Assembly: GCA_905221605.1 (NCBI GenBank)
Contig: CAJNDS010002285.1
Coordinates: 454,722-518,721, forward strand
Length of the DNA stretch: 64,000 nucleotides
Origin: Symbiodinium natans
Taxonomy: Eukaryota; Sar; Dinophyceae; Suessiales; Symbiodiniaceae
Direction of reading: 5' to 3'
A model generated the notes under the pieces. The model saw only the letters and a program-made list of their open reading frames with translations. It ran no database searches and had not been told where the DNA came from. Positions 38,966-51,626 of this stretch are shown one piece after another (within the stretch, counting starts at the first letter, position 1; every line of letters begins with the position of its first letter). The position numbers and the translations under genes are program-made.

Positions 38966-41225
38966 ATGCCGGCCCACCGGAGCTGCCTTCGTCCGGGCTT
39001 CCGACGTCCTTGGCTCCTCTCCGCCCTTCTCGCGCTGTTGGGCTACACCCTGGCGCCCACGAGGGGGGGGGGGGTGGTTTAGGGTTGGTAGGGCCGTTTA
39101 GGGTTTAGGGTTTAGGGTTTAAGGATTCAGGTTTAGGGTTTAGGGTTTAGGACCCTAAACCCCCTAAACCCTATAGGGCCGTGGCCCGAAGGGTTTGGGG
39201 CAAGGTGCGCAGGGACGGAGCCGCCTACGTCCGAGGGGTTCGAGCACGAATTCGCTGGGGCCACAAGCACCTTCAAGCCGCGACCCAGCTGTCATTCATG
39301 GGCTCACGAGTGTTTAGGGTTTAGCAGCTTCTTGTGCCAGGATCCTTCCACACCTCCAGCGCTTTCGTGCTGCTTTCGGGTTTAGGGTTTAGCCTTAAGG
39401 GTTTCAGGTCTAGGGTTTAGGGTGTGTTTGCTTTTGCCGTGCTGCTGATTCTGTCGCCGCACGGCGCCGGATACCATGAACTGCAAGAAGTTCCACTGTC
39501 TGACCCCTGCAAACTCCCCAGGCCCTAGGCCCTAAACCCCCTAAACCCCCTAAACCCCCTAAACCCCCTAAACCCCCTAAACCCCCTAAACCCCCTAAAC
39601 CCCCTAAACCCCCTAAACCCCCTAAACCCCCTAAACCCCCTAAACCCCCTAAACCCCCTAAACCCCCTAAACCCTCTAAACCCCCTAATCCCTAAACTCT
39701 GAACCCCAGAGAAACCGAGTTTGGTCGTTGGCTGGGGGCTTAAGGCTTTTGGTTTCGGGGGTTCGAGGCCTTGAGGGTTCAGAAGGTTTGGGCTTATAGA
39801 AGTTTAGGGTTTAGGGTTTCCCGTCAACTCGGTAAGTCCCAAGCCCGTTCGGTTTGGCCCTCTCCAGGCGTCAGACCTGCTGGACGATGCGGATGCTGCC
39901 TGCAACCTGCTGTCCAAGCGCCTGGACAACTGCTCGGAGAACCTGGTCCCCTTCTCGAGCTCATGCCAGCAGGCGTCCGGATTAGGGTTTAGGGTTTAGG
40001 ATTGAGAGTTTAGGGCGACCCGACTGCCCAACCATCAAACCACCAGCCCTGAACCCTAAACCCTAAACCCTAAACCCCAAACCCTTTGTAAACCCTAAAC
40101 CCTGATATAGCTGCCGCCCTGAGGCTATGGTGCAGGTGACCAAGAACGCGGATGACGACAGGATGCGCCAGTTACTTGAGGAGATGGTCATTTTTTTGAG
40201 GGTTTAGGGTTTAGGGTGTCACTGTTGGTGTTTCTGCCTGCGGCCCCTTATATTCAGGGTATCCAGAACTTGCGACTTATGGCGTTTCTGTGTCGCGGTT
40301 TGGGCTTTCGGGTTTCACACGGCAAGATCCGGTGAGCCCTAAACCCCACAAGGCCCTAAACCCCTAAACCCTCAAGACTAAACCTCACCTTGCTCAGAGT
40401 CTGGTTCTGTCGCACGTAGCCAATGGCTTTTGATTAGTCTCTCAGGGCTTCCGTTGCGGAAAATTGAGGGTTGAAGATTTAAAGTTTCACCTTTCAGGGG
40501 TGTCGATTTAGGGTTTGGGTTTGAGGTTTAGGGTTGGGGTTTTGAGTTTAGGTTTTTCAGGGTTTAGGGTTCAGTGTACAGGATTGAAGAAGGTGTGGTT
40601 GAGACGAGTCGCCGGTGTCAGCGAGGTGCCACTGCACATGCTCAGCAAAGAGCTGTGCAGAAGACGTGATACACGGGCAGCCTAGAAACCCAAAACCCTA
40701 GGCCCCAAATCCTAAAACCTATACCGGAAACCCCACACCTAAACACAAAGAGAACAAGCTCTTTAGAGCCACAACCTGAAACCCGCCTGAACAGGAGTTG
40801 AGCAACGAGCTGATCTGCAACCGAAACCATCTGACGAACGCAGTGGCACCTGGGTTACAGTAGTTAGGGTTTAGGGTTTAGGGTTTTTAGGGTTTACAGG
40901 GTTTAGGGTTTAGGGTTTAGGGTTGAGAGTTTGGGGATGAGGGTTCGGGGTTCAGGGCTTCGGGCTGCTCAAGTGTCACCCCGCAGAAACGTCACGTGAC
41001 CAGGTCCCCCACAACTTCCCTTTGGCCTGCTGCAAGACCTCACTGCAACCGTTTTGGGTTTTTACGGTTCATGGCTTAGGCATCCTAGAAAGGCCAAAGA
41101 TTAAGCAACCATGAAAAAAACAATGAATCAAACAAGTGCCAAACTTAATCTCGAAGCTGCAAAGAGAAAAGAGATCGTAACAAGGACCAGGCCAAGCTGG
41201 TCCTGAGAAGTTTGGCTGAGGCGCC
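38966..41225 (+). CDS. Exon series D1 (+ strand), starts with a signal-peptide exon
   Basis: The first island (38,966-39,064) opens with ATG and reads MPAHRSCLRPGFRRPWLLSA followed by LLALLGYTLAP: a basic N-terminus and a hydrophobic core, a signal peptide or the first half of a dinoflagellate plastid-targeting sequence. Further islands: about 39,190-39,311 (GAAYVRGVRARIRWGHKHLQ), 39,334-39,375, about 39,434-39,518 (AGYHELQEVPLSDPC), 39,868-39,980 (ASDLLDDADAACNLLSKRLD), 40,136-40,186 (VTKNADDDRMRQLLEEM; donor GTCATT), 40,582-40,665, 40,795-40,855 (ELSNELICNRNHLTNAVAPG) and about 41,180-41,222 (KDQAKLVLRSLAEAPLHMES). Charged helical exons suggest a coiled-coil protein. It probably continues into series D2. 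Family unknown. Confidence 0.52.
39531..39690. repeat. CCCCCTAAA nonamer block
   Basis: About 17 copies of a 9-base variant with five C, almost without change. It lies between two exon islands, in the 3' half of the intron before the exon at 39,868. Confidence 0.9.
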
Positions 41226-41398
41226 TCTCCATATGGAGAGTGGGACTTCGGGTTAGGGTCTTTAGGGTTTAGGGTTTAGGGTTTGTGGGTAGGGTTTAGG
41301 GTTTAGGGTTTAATTAGGGTTTAGGGTTTAGGGTTTAGGGTTTAAGGTTTAGGATTTAGGGTTTATAGGGTTTCGGGTGGAGAGCTGCGACGTTCTGC

Positions 41399-42510
41399 CC
41401 CACCCACGAGCAAACCGCTCGCGCACCGTTGGCCGGGTGCGGGGCGCGCTGCATGGGGGGGGAGTGCCGGCTGAGACAGACGGGTGAATGTCTGCGGGCC
41501 ACTGCAGGGTACCTCTGCGTACTCTGGCACCGGGACATTGGATGGCATTGGGTATAGGTTTATCGAGTTTCTAGATCATAGAACCCTAAACCCTAAACCC
41601 TAAACCCTAAACCCTAAACCCTAAACCCTAAACCCTAAACCCTTAATATGGATTTATAGGAGTCGGCGCACATCTGGAGTCTCCCGCGTCCCCCCGAGGT
41701 CCCTTGAGGCCAACGTGCCAACGTGCCTGGGGTGCCGAGGCATATGACAGTGGGGCGATGGGCTAGTGCGCTCCCTGGGGGATTCTTTCAGCACTTGGCG
41801 GGGGGGTGCGTCACGGTGCGTCCCCACCGTTCTTTGTGCGCGACCTGCAGCGCTAGCAGGGAAGGCCTCTCAGCATTCAGTCCTGCACTGCATAGAAAGT
41901 GACTCGGACTTGGATTGCACTTGTCCTCTCTGTTCTGCATATGCTGCTGGGTTGCATGTCTTGCCTTTCGATTTCAGCGTTGATCCTGTAAGATCGGTCT
42001 TGCACGAGTCGCGTGATTTTTGAAGCAGCGTCCCAAGCACTTGCCGCTTCACCATGTGGGTGCTCAGTTAGCTATAGGCTTGTGAGTTTGCAGCAGCACT
42101 CTACCCACGAGCAAACCGCTCGCGCACCGTTGGCCGGGTGCGGGGCACGCTGCATGCGGGGGAAGTGTTGGCCACTACGCTGCAGGGTACCTCTGCGTAC
42201 TAGGGCAGCTGGACACTGGATGGCATTGGGTATAGAAATCGAATTATAGAATTTCCGCTCACTGGGGGATTCTTTCAGCACTTGGCGGGGGCGCGCCCCC
42301 ACCGTTCTTTGTGCGCGACCTGCAGTGCTAGCAGGGAAGGCCTCTCAGCATTCAGTCCTGCATTGCATAGAAAGTGAGCTCGGACTTGGATTGCACTTGT
42401 CCTTTCGGTTCTGCATATGCTGCTGGGTTGCATGTCTTGCCTTTCGATTTCAGCGTTGATCCTGCAAGGTCGATCGCAGGGCATGAGCAGCATCTATCCT
42501 GAATCAATGT
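41399..42510. repeat. Tandem segmental duplication
   Basis: CACGAGCAAACCGCTCGCGC and the following 170 bases occur at 41,404 and again at 42,105. CTGGGGGATTCTTTCAGCAC and the following 230 bases occur at 41,775 and at 42,262. The first copy has about 210 extra bases including eight CCCTAAA units (41,581-41,642). Both copies can be read as LDCTCP..., LHVLPFDFSVDP, so an old coding piece may be inside. It is not recognised. Confidence 0.75.
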
Positions 42511-42625
42511 CCCTAGCTGTGCCTGCTTCGCCCACCTTTTCCAACTTCTGCCACCCCCCTGAGCCTGCAAAGTGAAACCTAAACCCGAGAACTCTTAACC
42601 ACCCTAAGACCTTGAGATTTTCCTC

Positions 42626-42702
42626 CTTGAGCCTAACAGTCCTTCATCGGGATTATCGTACCCCCTATTCTAATTACTATTAAGGACTGTTAGTATAAGG
42701 GG
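42626..42702. mobile_element. Small hairpin element, copy 1
   Basis: CTAACAGTCCTT at the left and AAGGACTGTTAG at the right are exact reverse complements; the inside has GGGATT and GTACCCC. It is followed by TATAAGGGGGGAACATCCC, which is shared with the copy at 48,965-49,052. Confidence 0.6.
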
Positions 42703-42744
42703 GGAACATCCCAACTAAGCCCTATAAACCCGAGCCCCCCCAAA

Positions 42745-45700
42745 CCAACTGAAAGACAAGTTGGTGTCCGGCTGGCAGGTGCAGCAGGAACTGGAGGCTT
42801 TGAAACAGAAACTGCGGGGACCACCGGTTCCGCGGCAGAACTATCTATTTATCTATGTATCTATCTATCACCCGAAAACCCTAAACCCTAAACCTTAAAC
42901 CCTAAACCCTAAACCCCAAACCCTAGACCCCAAACCCTAAACCCCAAACCCTAGATCCACATCCCCCAACAAAAAGTTTAAAGTCTTGTGAAAAACATGA
43001 TAAGGCCTGCCCCCCCCCCCCCCCCAAGGGGGGTTTAGGGCGTAAAGTTTAGGGTTTACCCAGTGTGAGCAACCTGACAAGGCCCACTACGAGGGCGTCA
43101 GGGAAGAGGAGAAGGTCCTGTGCGCCGAGATCGGCGAGAGGCATGCTTGGGGCTGTTCAGGGTTTAGGGTTCAGGGTTTAGGGTTTAGGGGCTCAGTGGC
43201 CGACCAGGAGCCCTATACCCTTTAAACGCCACCTGAACCCTAAAACCCTCTAGGGTTTAGGGTTCGATCTTGAGAACTTCAACCCCCGGACTCTGTCAAC
43301 CCCTCAACACGTACGAACCGAACTCCGGGAGGACCGAGCACAGAAGGCTAGGTTCACAGGGTTCCTAGGGTTCCTAGGGTTCCTAGCCTAGGGTTCCTAG
43401 GGTTCCTAGGGCTCATAGTTTTCATAGAGTTCATAGGGGTCGTAGGGTTCATAGGGTTCATAGTGTTCGTAGGGTTCATAGTGTTCATAGGGTTCGTAGG
43501 GTTCATAGAATTCACAGGGGTCATAAGGTTCATGCTGTTCGTACGGCTCGCAGGCTTCATAGCGTTCACAGTTTAGGGCTTAGGGCTTAGGGCTTAGGGC
43601 TTAGGGCTTAGGGCTTAGGGCTTAGGGCTTAGGGGTTAGGGCTTAGGGTTCAGGGTTTGGGCTTAGAGGCTTGAACGGGAAGTGTTCGGGTCACGACACA
43701 CACCCGAAGCCCTAGACACTCAAGGCCAAGGCCTGCAAACTCTACAGAGACTCTACAGGTCCTAAACTGGATACACCCTAAAACCTAAACCCGAAACCCT
43801 AAACCCTCAACCCTAAACCCTAAACCCTAGACCCTAGACCCTAGACCCTAAGCCCTAAACCCTAAACCCTAGCCCTAAACCCCAAACCCCTAAACACGCC
43901 AAGCCTGGCCCCCAAAAAACCCTCAAAGCCCCGCACGCCAGATCCGCCATCTACACGCGGCGGACGCAAGACCTCAAAGACACAGTGGCCTCCTTCTTGG
44001 AGGCCATGCGAAGACTTGAGGAGTTTAGGGTTTAGGGTTTAGGGTTTAGGGTTTAGGGTTTGTTTAGGTTTTTTGGGTCTATGGTTTGGGGTTTAGGGTC
44101 GTTGGGCCTGAGCCTGATGAGCCCCAGGGGTCTGAGCAGGTCTGTCCCTAGAGCCTAAAACAGAGCCCGAAACCCCGAAACAGTCCTAAACCCTAAACCC
44201 TAAACCCCAAACCCCAAACCCTAAACCCTAAACCCTAAACCCTAAACCCTGAACCCAAAAGTTTTAACATCATTAGCCTCATCCCTTAAGAGGGGTTACT
44301 AAAGGGAATCCCGGCTCTCAGCATCCCTAAACCATGTTCCAACTTTCTGGAGTTTGCTGCAAGCCCTCCGCCGAAAGCAGCAAGGCCCTGACGTGTGCGC
44401 GTGAAGACATGAACGGCAAACTGAAGGACGTGGGCCGGAAGGGCTGAAAAAAATTGTTGTTTTTGGTACCTAAACCCTAGTGTATAAGCCCTAGACATGG
44501 ACCTTAAAGCTAGAAGCCGTACAAACCCTAAATTTAGGAGCCTCCGGCTCAGGCCGCCGACCCAAGAGGCCCGAAACCTCTCAACCCTCAAACCAGGGTT
44601 CGGGGGTGTGAGGCGTGTTGTGGGAATGGGGGGGGGTAGAGGCTTCGAACTGTTGGAACCCTAAACCCAAAACCCTCTCAATGTTTCCCCTCTTAGAAAC
44701 CGCCTGCAAGCCTGGTTTGTCTTGGGGCGGTCTTTGCGAGGAGTTGGCCGTGGAGATCGATTCCCTTCCGAAGGGCGGCGGCCACGAAGCCTCATAGACG
44801 AGGCCTGGGGTTTAGGGTTTAGGGTTTGGGGTTTGGGGTTTAGGGTTTAGGGGTTTGGGGTTTGGGGTGTGGGGTTGGGGTTGGGGTTTGGGGTTTGGGG
44901 TTCGGGGTTCGGGGTTTAGGGTTTGGGGTTTGGGGTTTGGGGTTCGAACCCCAACCCCGAACCCTAAACCGCAAATCTGTCTAACCCCCCCCCTCAAGCC
45001 CCAAAATCCTTGCTGCCAGGCTCCGGTGACTTCCTCCTCACCGACTGTCACAAAGAGCCGAGAGCGGATGGTGAGTTGCACCCTAAACCCGAAACAGGGT
45101 TTAGGGCTCAGGGAATAGGTTCTGGGGCCTCTAAGTCTCTACAAGCCCTGAAGTCCTGAGCCCGTTGCTGTGCAAAAAGAAAGAGCCCACGATGGCATGT
45201 TCTTGAGGCGGAGGGTTAGGGACTTGGGGGTGTAGGGCTTATGGGGCTTTAGGGAACCCTAAGACCTCAGGGTCGAGGGCTTGCCTACAAACGGTCCAAG
45301 GAAACCCTGAATCTACACTCTGAACCCTAAAGCCCTATCCAAACCGTCTCCAAACCCTAAACCTGCAACCGTTTCCAAACCCCAATAAACCCTAAACCCC
45401 AAAAACCCTAAACCCCAAACCCTAAACCTCAAACCCTAAACCCCAAACCCCAAACCCTTAGACCCTAAACCCTAAGCGCTTAACCCTAAACCCTGAACCC
45501 TAAACCGTAAACCGTCTCCAAGGTCTGCGCTGAGCTCGTGGAGGTCGATGCCGAGGACGAGGGGCCCACGCTCGTCGTGTTGGTGAAGGGAAGGCCCAGG
45601 TTTAGGGTTTTAGGGTTTAAGGTTTAGCCTTGGAACCTTAAACCCTTCAGGTGTCAGGGTTTACCCTAGACCCTTTCCAACATATGAAACAGGGCTTCTA

Positions 45701-48700
45701 ATTCGACCCTACACCCTAGTCCCCAAATAGCCCTCAAAGTTTAGAAGGGAACTGCAGGTAGTATGGTAGTATAGGGTTTTATGTTATTGTTCTTGGTGAG
45801 TGTATACAGGGGTCCTTTTCAAACATTGGTGCGCGGGTGTATATATGGTGCAAGGCAGCCACACCCCCCCCCCCCCCCCCCCACTAAACAGCAAACCCTA
45901 AACCCTCAACCCTCTGTGGTCCAAAAAAACTCCAAACACCCTGGTGCACAGCAGGCCGCTTCTGATCTACCGCGCCTTTGAGGTGGCGGAGGCACGCACG
46001 TGTAGGGTTTAGGGTTTAGGGTTTAGGGTTTAGGGTTTAGGGTTTAGGGTTTAGGGTTTAGGGTTTAGGGTTTAGGGTTTAGGGTTTAGGGTTTAGGGTT
46101 TAGGGTTTAGGGTTCAGGGTTTAGGGTTTAGGGTTTAGGGTTTAGGGTTTAGGGTTTAGTGTTTGGGGTTTAGGGTTTAGGCGTACGCGTTTAGGATTCT
46201 GGGCAGTTTGTGGGGGGGGGTAGTAGAGCTTTTGGGGAATCATTTGGCCCTACCTCCATGGTGGTGGGGTTGGTCTTTGGAGGTCTAATTATGGTTAGGG
46301 TCCCAGTGGAAGATTTGGGCTTTATGGCTTTAGGATTTATGGTTTGGGCCTTTAGTTCGGACTTGGGTTCTTAGGACAGTCTGGGTTCAGGGTTCTGCTG
46401 AGCCCTAGACCCTAAACCCTTAACCCTAAACATGAAGTAGCAGTTCGAAATCGTCGTGCCTGGAGTGAGTCCAGCCTGACACAGAACTTTCAGCATCGGG
46501 AAATCGGTACCAGATGCGTGTGTGGCCCGGCTGCAGACGTTTTCTAAAGCCATGTGTGGCCCCCACAAACACAGTCCAAAACACATGGACTTTTCATCGG
46601 AGTTGGGGGTGTGGGGCTTAGGGCCTTGACCTGGGGGCTATGAGGCTTCAGGGTTTGCTGGTTGTGTCAGGGTTTAGGGTTTAAGTGAAGGTTGAGGGGT
46701 GGGAGGTAGGGAGTTTGTAGAATCCACTCCTCTTTTCAGAGGCAGAAGGGTCTGCATCAAGCTCTTTCCCGCGCGGCGCCCAGGGCGGCGCATGCTGACC
46801 CAACCCCTCGTGCCTTAATCTTGAACTCTAAACCCAGAAAACCCTCAAACCCCTAAACTCTAGACCCTCAACTCTATACTACCCCCGAGTCTTAGAGCCT
46901 ACAAACCCTAAGCCCTCAACCCTTGAAGAGTTGAGCTCACTTCGAGAGCCCCCTTTTAACTCTACGGATTGAGGGTCCAGTACTTCGTAGGTTAGGGCTC
47001 CGTAGCTTTTATTTAAGGGGCAAGAGTTCTGACTCCTTGACCTGCACTTACCTGCTGATGCTCTGGCATCTCCCGGTTCAAGACGGGAAGCCAGCAACTT
47101 TTGTGGTGATGCCGGGAGAAACGGGGGAAGGGCCCCCCATGAAGGTAGCCCTAAACCCTGAACTCCAGGCTGAGCGTTACTCATAAAGGCATGTTATGTG
47201 TATATATATATATACACATATGTATGTATATGTGAAAAAAGTATATGCTACCATGTATGTATGTAGGTGTATGTAGAGATATCGCCCGGGAAAAGGGGCC
47301 ATCAGCACGAGCCCAAGACCTCAAACTGAGATCCACTGAGTGCGCCCCCCCCCCCCCCCCCCCCTCGAGTGACCAGGTCTAATCACCCTAAAGCCCCAAA
47401 AAGCTAAAACACTAATTATCCCCCGCAAACCCTCAAACCTTAAGAACAACTCTAAACCCTAAAGCCATAAAGCCCGAGCACCCTTAAACTCCCAGACCCT
47501 AAAACTCTTAAGCTCTAACCCCGAACCCCTAAAGGCCTAAAAAACCCTCAAACCCCAAATAAACCCCAAAACCCCAAAACCAAAAACCCTAAACCCTAGA
47601 CCCCTAAACCCTAAACCCTAAACCCTAAAGCCTAAAGCCCTTCAACCCAAGGTTTGGCTTTTGCTTGATTGAGCATGACTCGCTGGGCGTGGTGCTCAGA
47701 TTCGTTGTCCGGCGTAGACGCTCAGGATGCAGGCATGTGTGGTTTAGGCCTCAGGTTTGGGGCTGTCAAGGCTTTGCAGTCCATTTAGGGTTTCGGGTTT
47801 AGGGCTAGGGTTTAGGGTTTAGGGTTTAGGGTTTAGTCTTCGGTCACAGATCTCTGTGTTCCCTTACACTTAAATGCTGGAAGCCCGGCCATGAGACCGG
47901 ATCGAGCATCGTTCTCACGAACCCTGAACCCTAGCACCTGAATCTTAAGACTTTAAGACCTGAACCTTAAACCCTAAACCCTAGGCCCGAAGCCCTAAGC
48001 CCTAAACCGGCTTGTTTTGTCCTCTGTGTGGGGTTTAGAAGGACAACCTTAAGCCCGCGGATGAGAAAGACCATCCCTGCCGCGGAGATCCGGGAGGATG
48101 CATGGAGGGCCTCATTCAAAAACAAATGTCATCGGGTTTACTAGTTTACTAAGAAGCCCCTTCCTAAACCTTGAACCCTAAACCCTAAACCCCAAACCCT
48201 AAATCCTAAATCCTAAACCCTAACACCCCCACACCCTCACACCCTCACACCCTCACACCCTAACACCGTAAACCTCAAAACCTGACTAAGTTCAGGCTTG
48301 GTGCAGTCCCCCACCGACGCTGCGCAGCCAACTCCCCAGCCAGGAAAGGGCGCAGGGGTTTCGAGGGTTTAAGGATTAAGGGTTTACGTAGGGTTTAGGG
48401 TGTAAGGACTTGTAAGGATGGAGGGGTTTACGGGTTTAGGGGCTCAAGCATTTCCGGGGCTTGGTTTAGGATTTCGGGCGGGGTTTGGTGGTTTAGGCCC
48501 ACGTTAGGGTTGGGGTTCAGGGCTGTAGGTTTCCTGGACTGAGGGCTCAGGGTTCAGGGTTCAGGTTCAGGGTTCAGGTTTCAGGTTTCAGGGTTCAGGG
48601 TTTAGGGTTTAGGGTTTAGGGTTTAGGGTTTCGGGTTTAGGGTTTAGGGTTTAGGGTTTAGGGTTTACATATGGCGAAGGTCTAGGGGTTTGTGTAGGGC

Positions 48701-49569
48701 TGCAATGAGGGCCCCGTTGGCGAAGCTTCCAAGGCCGTACCGCCCGACCACGCCGCTGGAGGATGCCACAGGCACCCGAAGTCCTCAATGTCAAGCCCTA
48801 CACGGTTAACCCTACACGGTTTAGGGTTTAGGGTTTAGGGTTTGGGGTTTAGGGTTTAGGGTTTAGGGTTTAGGGTTTAGGGTTTGGGGTTTGGGGTTTA
48901 GGGTTTAGGGTTTAGGGTTTAGGGTTTAGGGTCTAGGGTAACCCTAAACCTTGGGACGTTCCCTCTTCTACTAACCAGCCTTAATGGGGATTCTAGTACC
49001 CCGCATTATAGTCCCTACTAAGGACTGTTAGTATAAGGGGGAACATCCCGACCTAAACCCTAAAACTCCTACACCGCCCCCCGCAAAGAACGCCTTGAAG
49101 TAAACCCCCCCCCAACCCCAACAGAATGCCTTGAACTGGCGGATTTGACGTTGGGTTTGAAGTTTCAATGGACAGGACTGGAATGTCTCAGAAGTTCCCA
49201 CGTTCCTAGATGTTGTTTAGGATTTAGGATTTCGGGTTGAGGGTTTAGGGAGCACGCAACGGCATCAGTGAATACGTTTTACATGAGGCTTGTCTTCAAG
49301 ATCCTGACCTACATGCAAAACCCGAAACCTCAACCTCAACAACGCAGTCGACTTTGGCGCCCGCCGCGTTGCGGAAGGGCTTGGCATTTGAAAGTATTTG
49401 GCAAACTTCCCGCGGCACCTGGGAGAACACCCCCCACAGTCTTACAAGCTCGCACCCTGAAGCCCGAACCCGAACCCGAAAATGTCACTTCAGTCACGTT
49501 GAACACCCGGCGACCACGCTGTCGTGGCAGGGCATCCGGCTGGCGTCATCGTCGCCCCGCCAGAGCCAG
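42745..49569 (+). CDS. Exon series D2 (+ strand), partly coiled-coil
   Basis: More than fifteen islands. The best are about 42,745-42,838 (QLKDKLVSGWQVQQELEALK), 43,055-43,142 (KAHYEGVREEEKVLCAEIGE), 43,312-43,351 (ELREDRAQKA), 43,942-44,020 (TQDLKDTVASFLEAMRRLEE), 44,360-44,440 (SSKALTCAREDMNGKLKDVG), 45,020-45,070 (APVTSSSPTVTKSRERM; donor GTGAGT), 45,523-45,598 (VCAELVEVDAEDEGPTLVVL), about 45,953-46,001 (PLLIYRAFEVAEART), about 47,080-47,153 (VQDGKPATFVVMPGETGEGP), about 48,034-48,137 (KDNLKPADEKDHPCRGDPGG), 49,348-49,450 (STLAPAALRKGLAFESIWQT) and 49,494-49,569 (HPATTLSWQGIRLASSSPRQ; donor GTACGG). Early exons are coiled-coil-like; later ones are mixed. No family is recognised. Continuity with D1 and D3 is probable but not proven. 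Confidence 0.5.
42840..42870. repeat. TATC microsatellite
   Basis: Seven CTAT-type units directly after an exon island. Confidence 0.85.
43355..43633. repeat. GGGTTCCTA / GGGTTCATA nonamers, then GGGCTTA heptamers
   Basis: 43,355-43,570 is a 9-base array moving from GGGTTCCTA to GGGTTCATA and GTGTTCGTA. 43,572-43,633 is a block of about nine GGGCTTA heptamers. Both look like amplified variants of the telomere-type unit. It follows an exon island. Confidence 0.8.
45862..45882. repeat. C-run upstream of an exon
   Basis: About 20 C, followed by a short CCCTAAA stretch and the exon island at 45,953. Similar C-runs on this strand lie at 37,000, 43,010, 47,347, 52,931, 55,073 and 56,347. Confidence 0.7.
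46002..46190. repeat. Long TTTAGGG array directly after an exon
   Basis: About 25 copies, nearly all exact, start directly after the exon island ending near 46,001. The array would form the 5' part of the intron. Confidence 0.92.
47186..47275. repeat. TA/TATG microsatellite
   Basis: TATATATATATATACACATA followed by TGTATG units, self-complementary over about 24 bases. It lies in an intron after the island at 47,080-47,153. Confidence 0.85.
48603..48935. repeat. TTTAGGG arrays around a short exon
   Basis: 48,603-48,668 and 48,824-48,935 are near-perfect arrays. Between them 48,700-48,772 reads APLAKLPRPYRPTTPLEDAT, a possible exon. Here both sides carry TTTAGGG, so the CCCTAAA-before-exon rule fails. 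Confidence 0.7.
48965..49052. mobile_element. Small hairpin element, copy 2
   Basis: ACTAACCAGCCTTAATGGGG at the left, AAGGACTGTTAGTATAAGGG and GGAACATCCC at the right, as in the copy at 42,626. The left arm has changed; the right arm and tail are kept. Confidence 0.55.
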
Positions 49570-49811
49570 GTACGGCGTTGTAGTTATGCCTGTTTCCATG
49601 GTAGTATGACATGTTTTGGGTAGCATGATCCTCACCACCACCCGCGGCGAACCGAAACCCCAATACCCGAAAGCCCTAAGCCCAGCCACTCGGGTCTAAG
49701 CCCTAAACCCTAAACCCTAAGCCCTAAACCCCAAACCCCAAACCCTAAACCCTAAACCCCAATTCCTAAACCCTAAACCCCAACTCCTAAAACCCCAAGC
49801 GCTGATCCCGG

Positions 49812-51587
49812 GAGGCATCCCCGCTCTTTGGCTGGTGGCAAGCCGGAATCGGTTCCCGGCCTGGACGGTGCTTGATGCAGGGTTTTACAGGGTGCACAGA
49901 GGCGTGCAGGGATTCGAGAGCTCCCTAAACCTTAAGCCCTAAACCCTAAACCCTATACCCTATACCCTAAACCCTAAACCCTAAACCCTAAACCCTAAAC
50001 CCTAAACCCTAAACCCTAAACCTTGCGAGGCTGTTAAGAGCTAGACCTGGTCTACCAGCAAAAGCGCTCCGTCCGTCGTGGCCTTCCCTGAGTTGATATT
50101 GAAGCTGCGGTGTTTAGGGTTTAGGGTTCAGGGTTTAGGGTTTAGGGTTTAGGGTTCGGGTTTCGGGTTTAGGGTTTCCGGTTTAGGTTTTGGGGACGAA
50201 CGTGGTTGTAAGACAGGGTTTATGAAGCTTGGAGGATTTGTGCGGCTTGGGGTTTCAACACCTCGGTGCCTTCAGGAAAAGCACGTGCCAGCTGAAGAAG
50301 CAAAAACTTAAGCTCCTTCTGAGGAAACCCCCTTTGCCCCTAAGCTCCACAACGCTCTCAAAACCCTAAACCCTAAACCCTAAACCCTCAACCCTAAACC
50401 CTAAACCCTAAACCCCAAACCCCAAACCCTAAATCCTGAACCCTAAGCCCTAAACCCTAAACCCCCAAACTCGAAACCCTACTTGAAAACAAGCAAACGG
50501 CCGGGGCGCCCAATTGCAGCCATGGTCCTCCGCTGTCTGGTTCTCACCGGGGCAGCTGCCCTGCTAAAGGCCGTCCTCTTTGGCTTCTTTGGCTTCTTTG
50601 GGTGGGTCTGGGGTTTGGGGTTTGTGGTTTGGGGTTTAGGGATTAGGGTTTAGGGTGTAGGGTTTAGGGTGTAGGGTTTAGGGTGTAGGGTGTAGGGTTT
50701 AGGGTTAAAGGATCCAGGGATAGGGATGATGATAAGGTTGAGGCTTATACCCCCCCCCCCCCTCTCCTTAAGAAGGGCCCTCGGCCCCTAAACCCCTAAA
50801 CCGCTTCAAGCCCAAGTACAATCATCACCCTCCCCAATAGCCTAAGTGTCCTAAATACCCTTAATGCCGTTTAGGGTTAATTAAAGGCTAATATAATTTA
50901 GGGTTTAGGGTTACCCCAAACACCCTAAACCCCACAAATGCCTTAATTTTTCCGATGCCCTAAAACTCCAAAGGGCCCACTCTCAGGAAACCAGGTACCC
51001 AGCTTGGCGCTAGTTCAACCTCAGGGTCTAGAGGTTAGGGTCAGGGGGCTTATAGTTGTTTGGGAACTAGGCTCAATATAGGATTTAGGGTTATATAGGG
51101 AGGTTGAATAGGGTTTAGCGCGTACATAGGGTTCTATATAGGGTTAGGGATGAATGGGGGTGTAGGGCTTACGGTTTACAAAAGGACTGAAGGCTTAGAA
51201 GGGTTCGGGGTTTTTAGAGGGGTTACACAGGGTTTGAGATGTCGGGTTCGAACTCTCACTCTCATTCTCCGGACCTTACAAACCCTGTATACACCCGAAA
51301 CTCCCCGATAAACACCCACGAAACCCTTTAGGGTTTAGGGTTGAGGGTTTCGGGTTTAGGGTTTCAGGGTTCAGGGTTTAGGGTTGAGGGTTTAGGGTTT
51401 AGGGCTAGGGTTTAGGGTTTTGGGTGTAAGACCCAGCCCCTGCAGGTCAGCTGCGGTTCCGACGACCTGGTCTGGCTGGCGCCCTTCATCGCGCGAGTGC
51501 CAGGGCTGGAAGGTGAAAGAGGCCCTAAACCCTGAACCCTGAACCCTAAACCCTAAACCCTAAACCCTCAACCCTCAACCCTAAACC

Positions 51588-51626
<39 letters not shown>

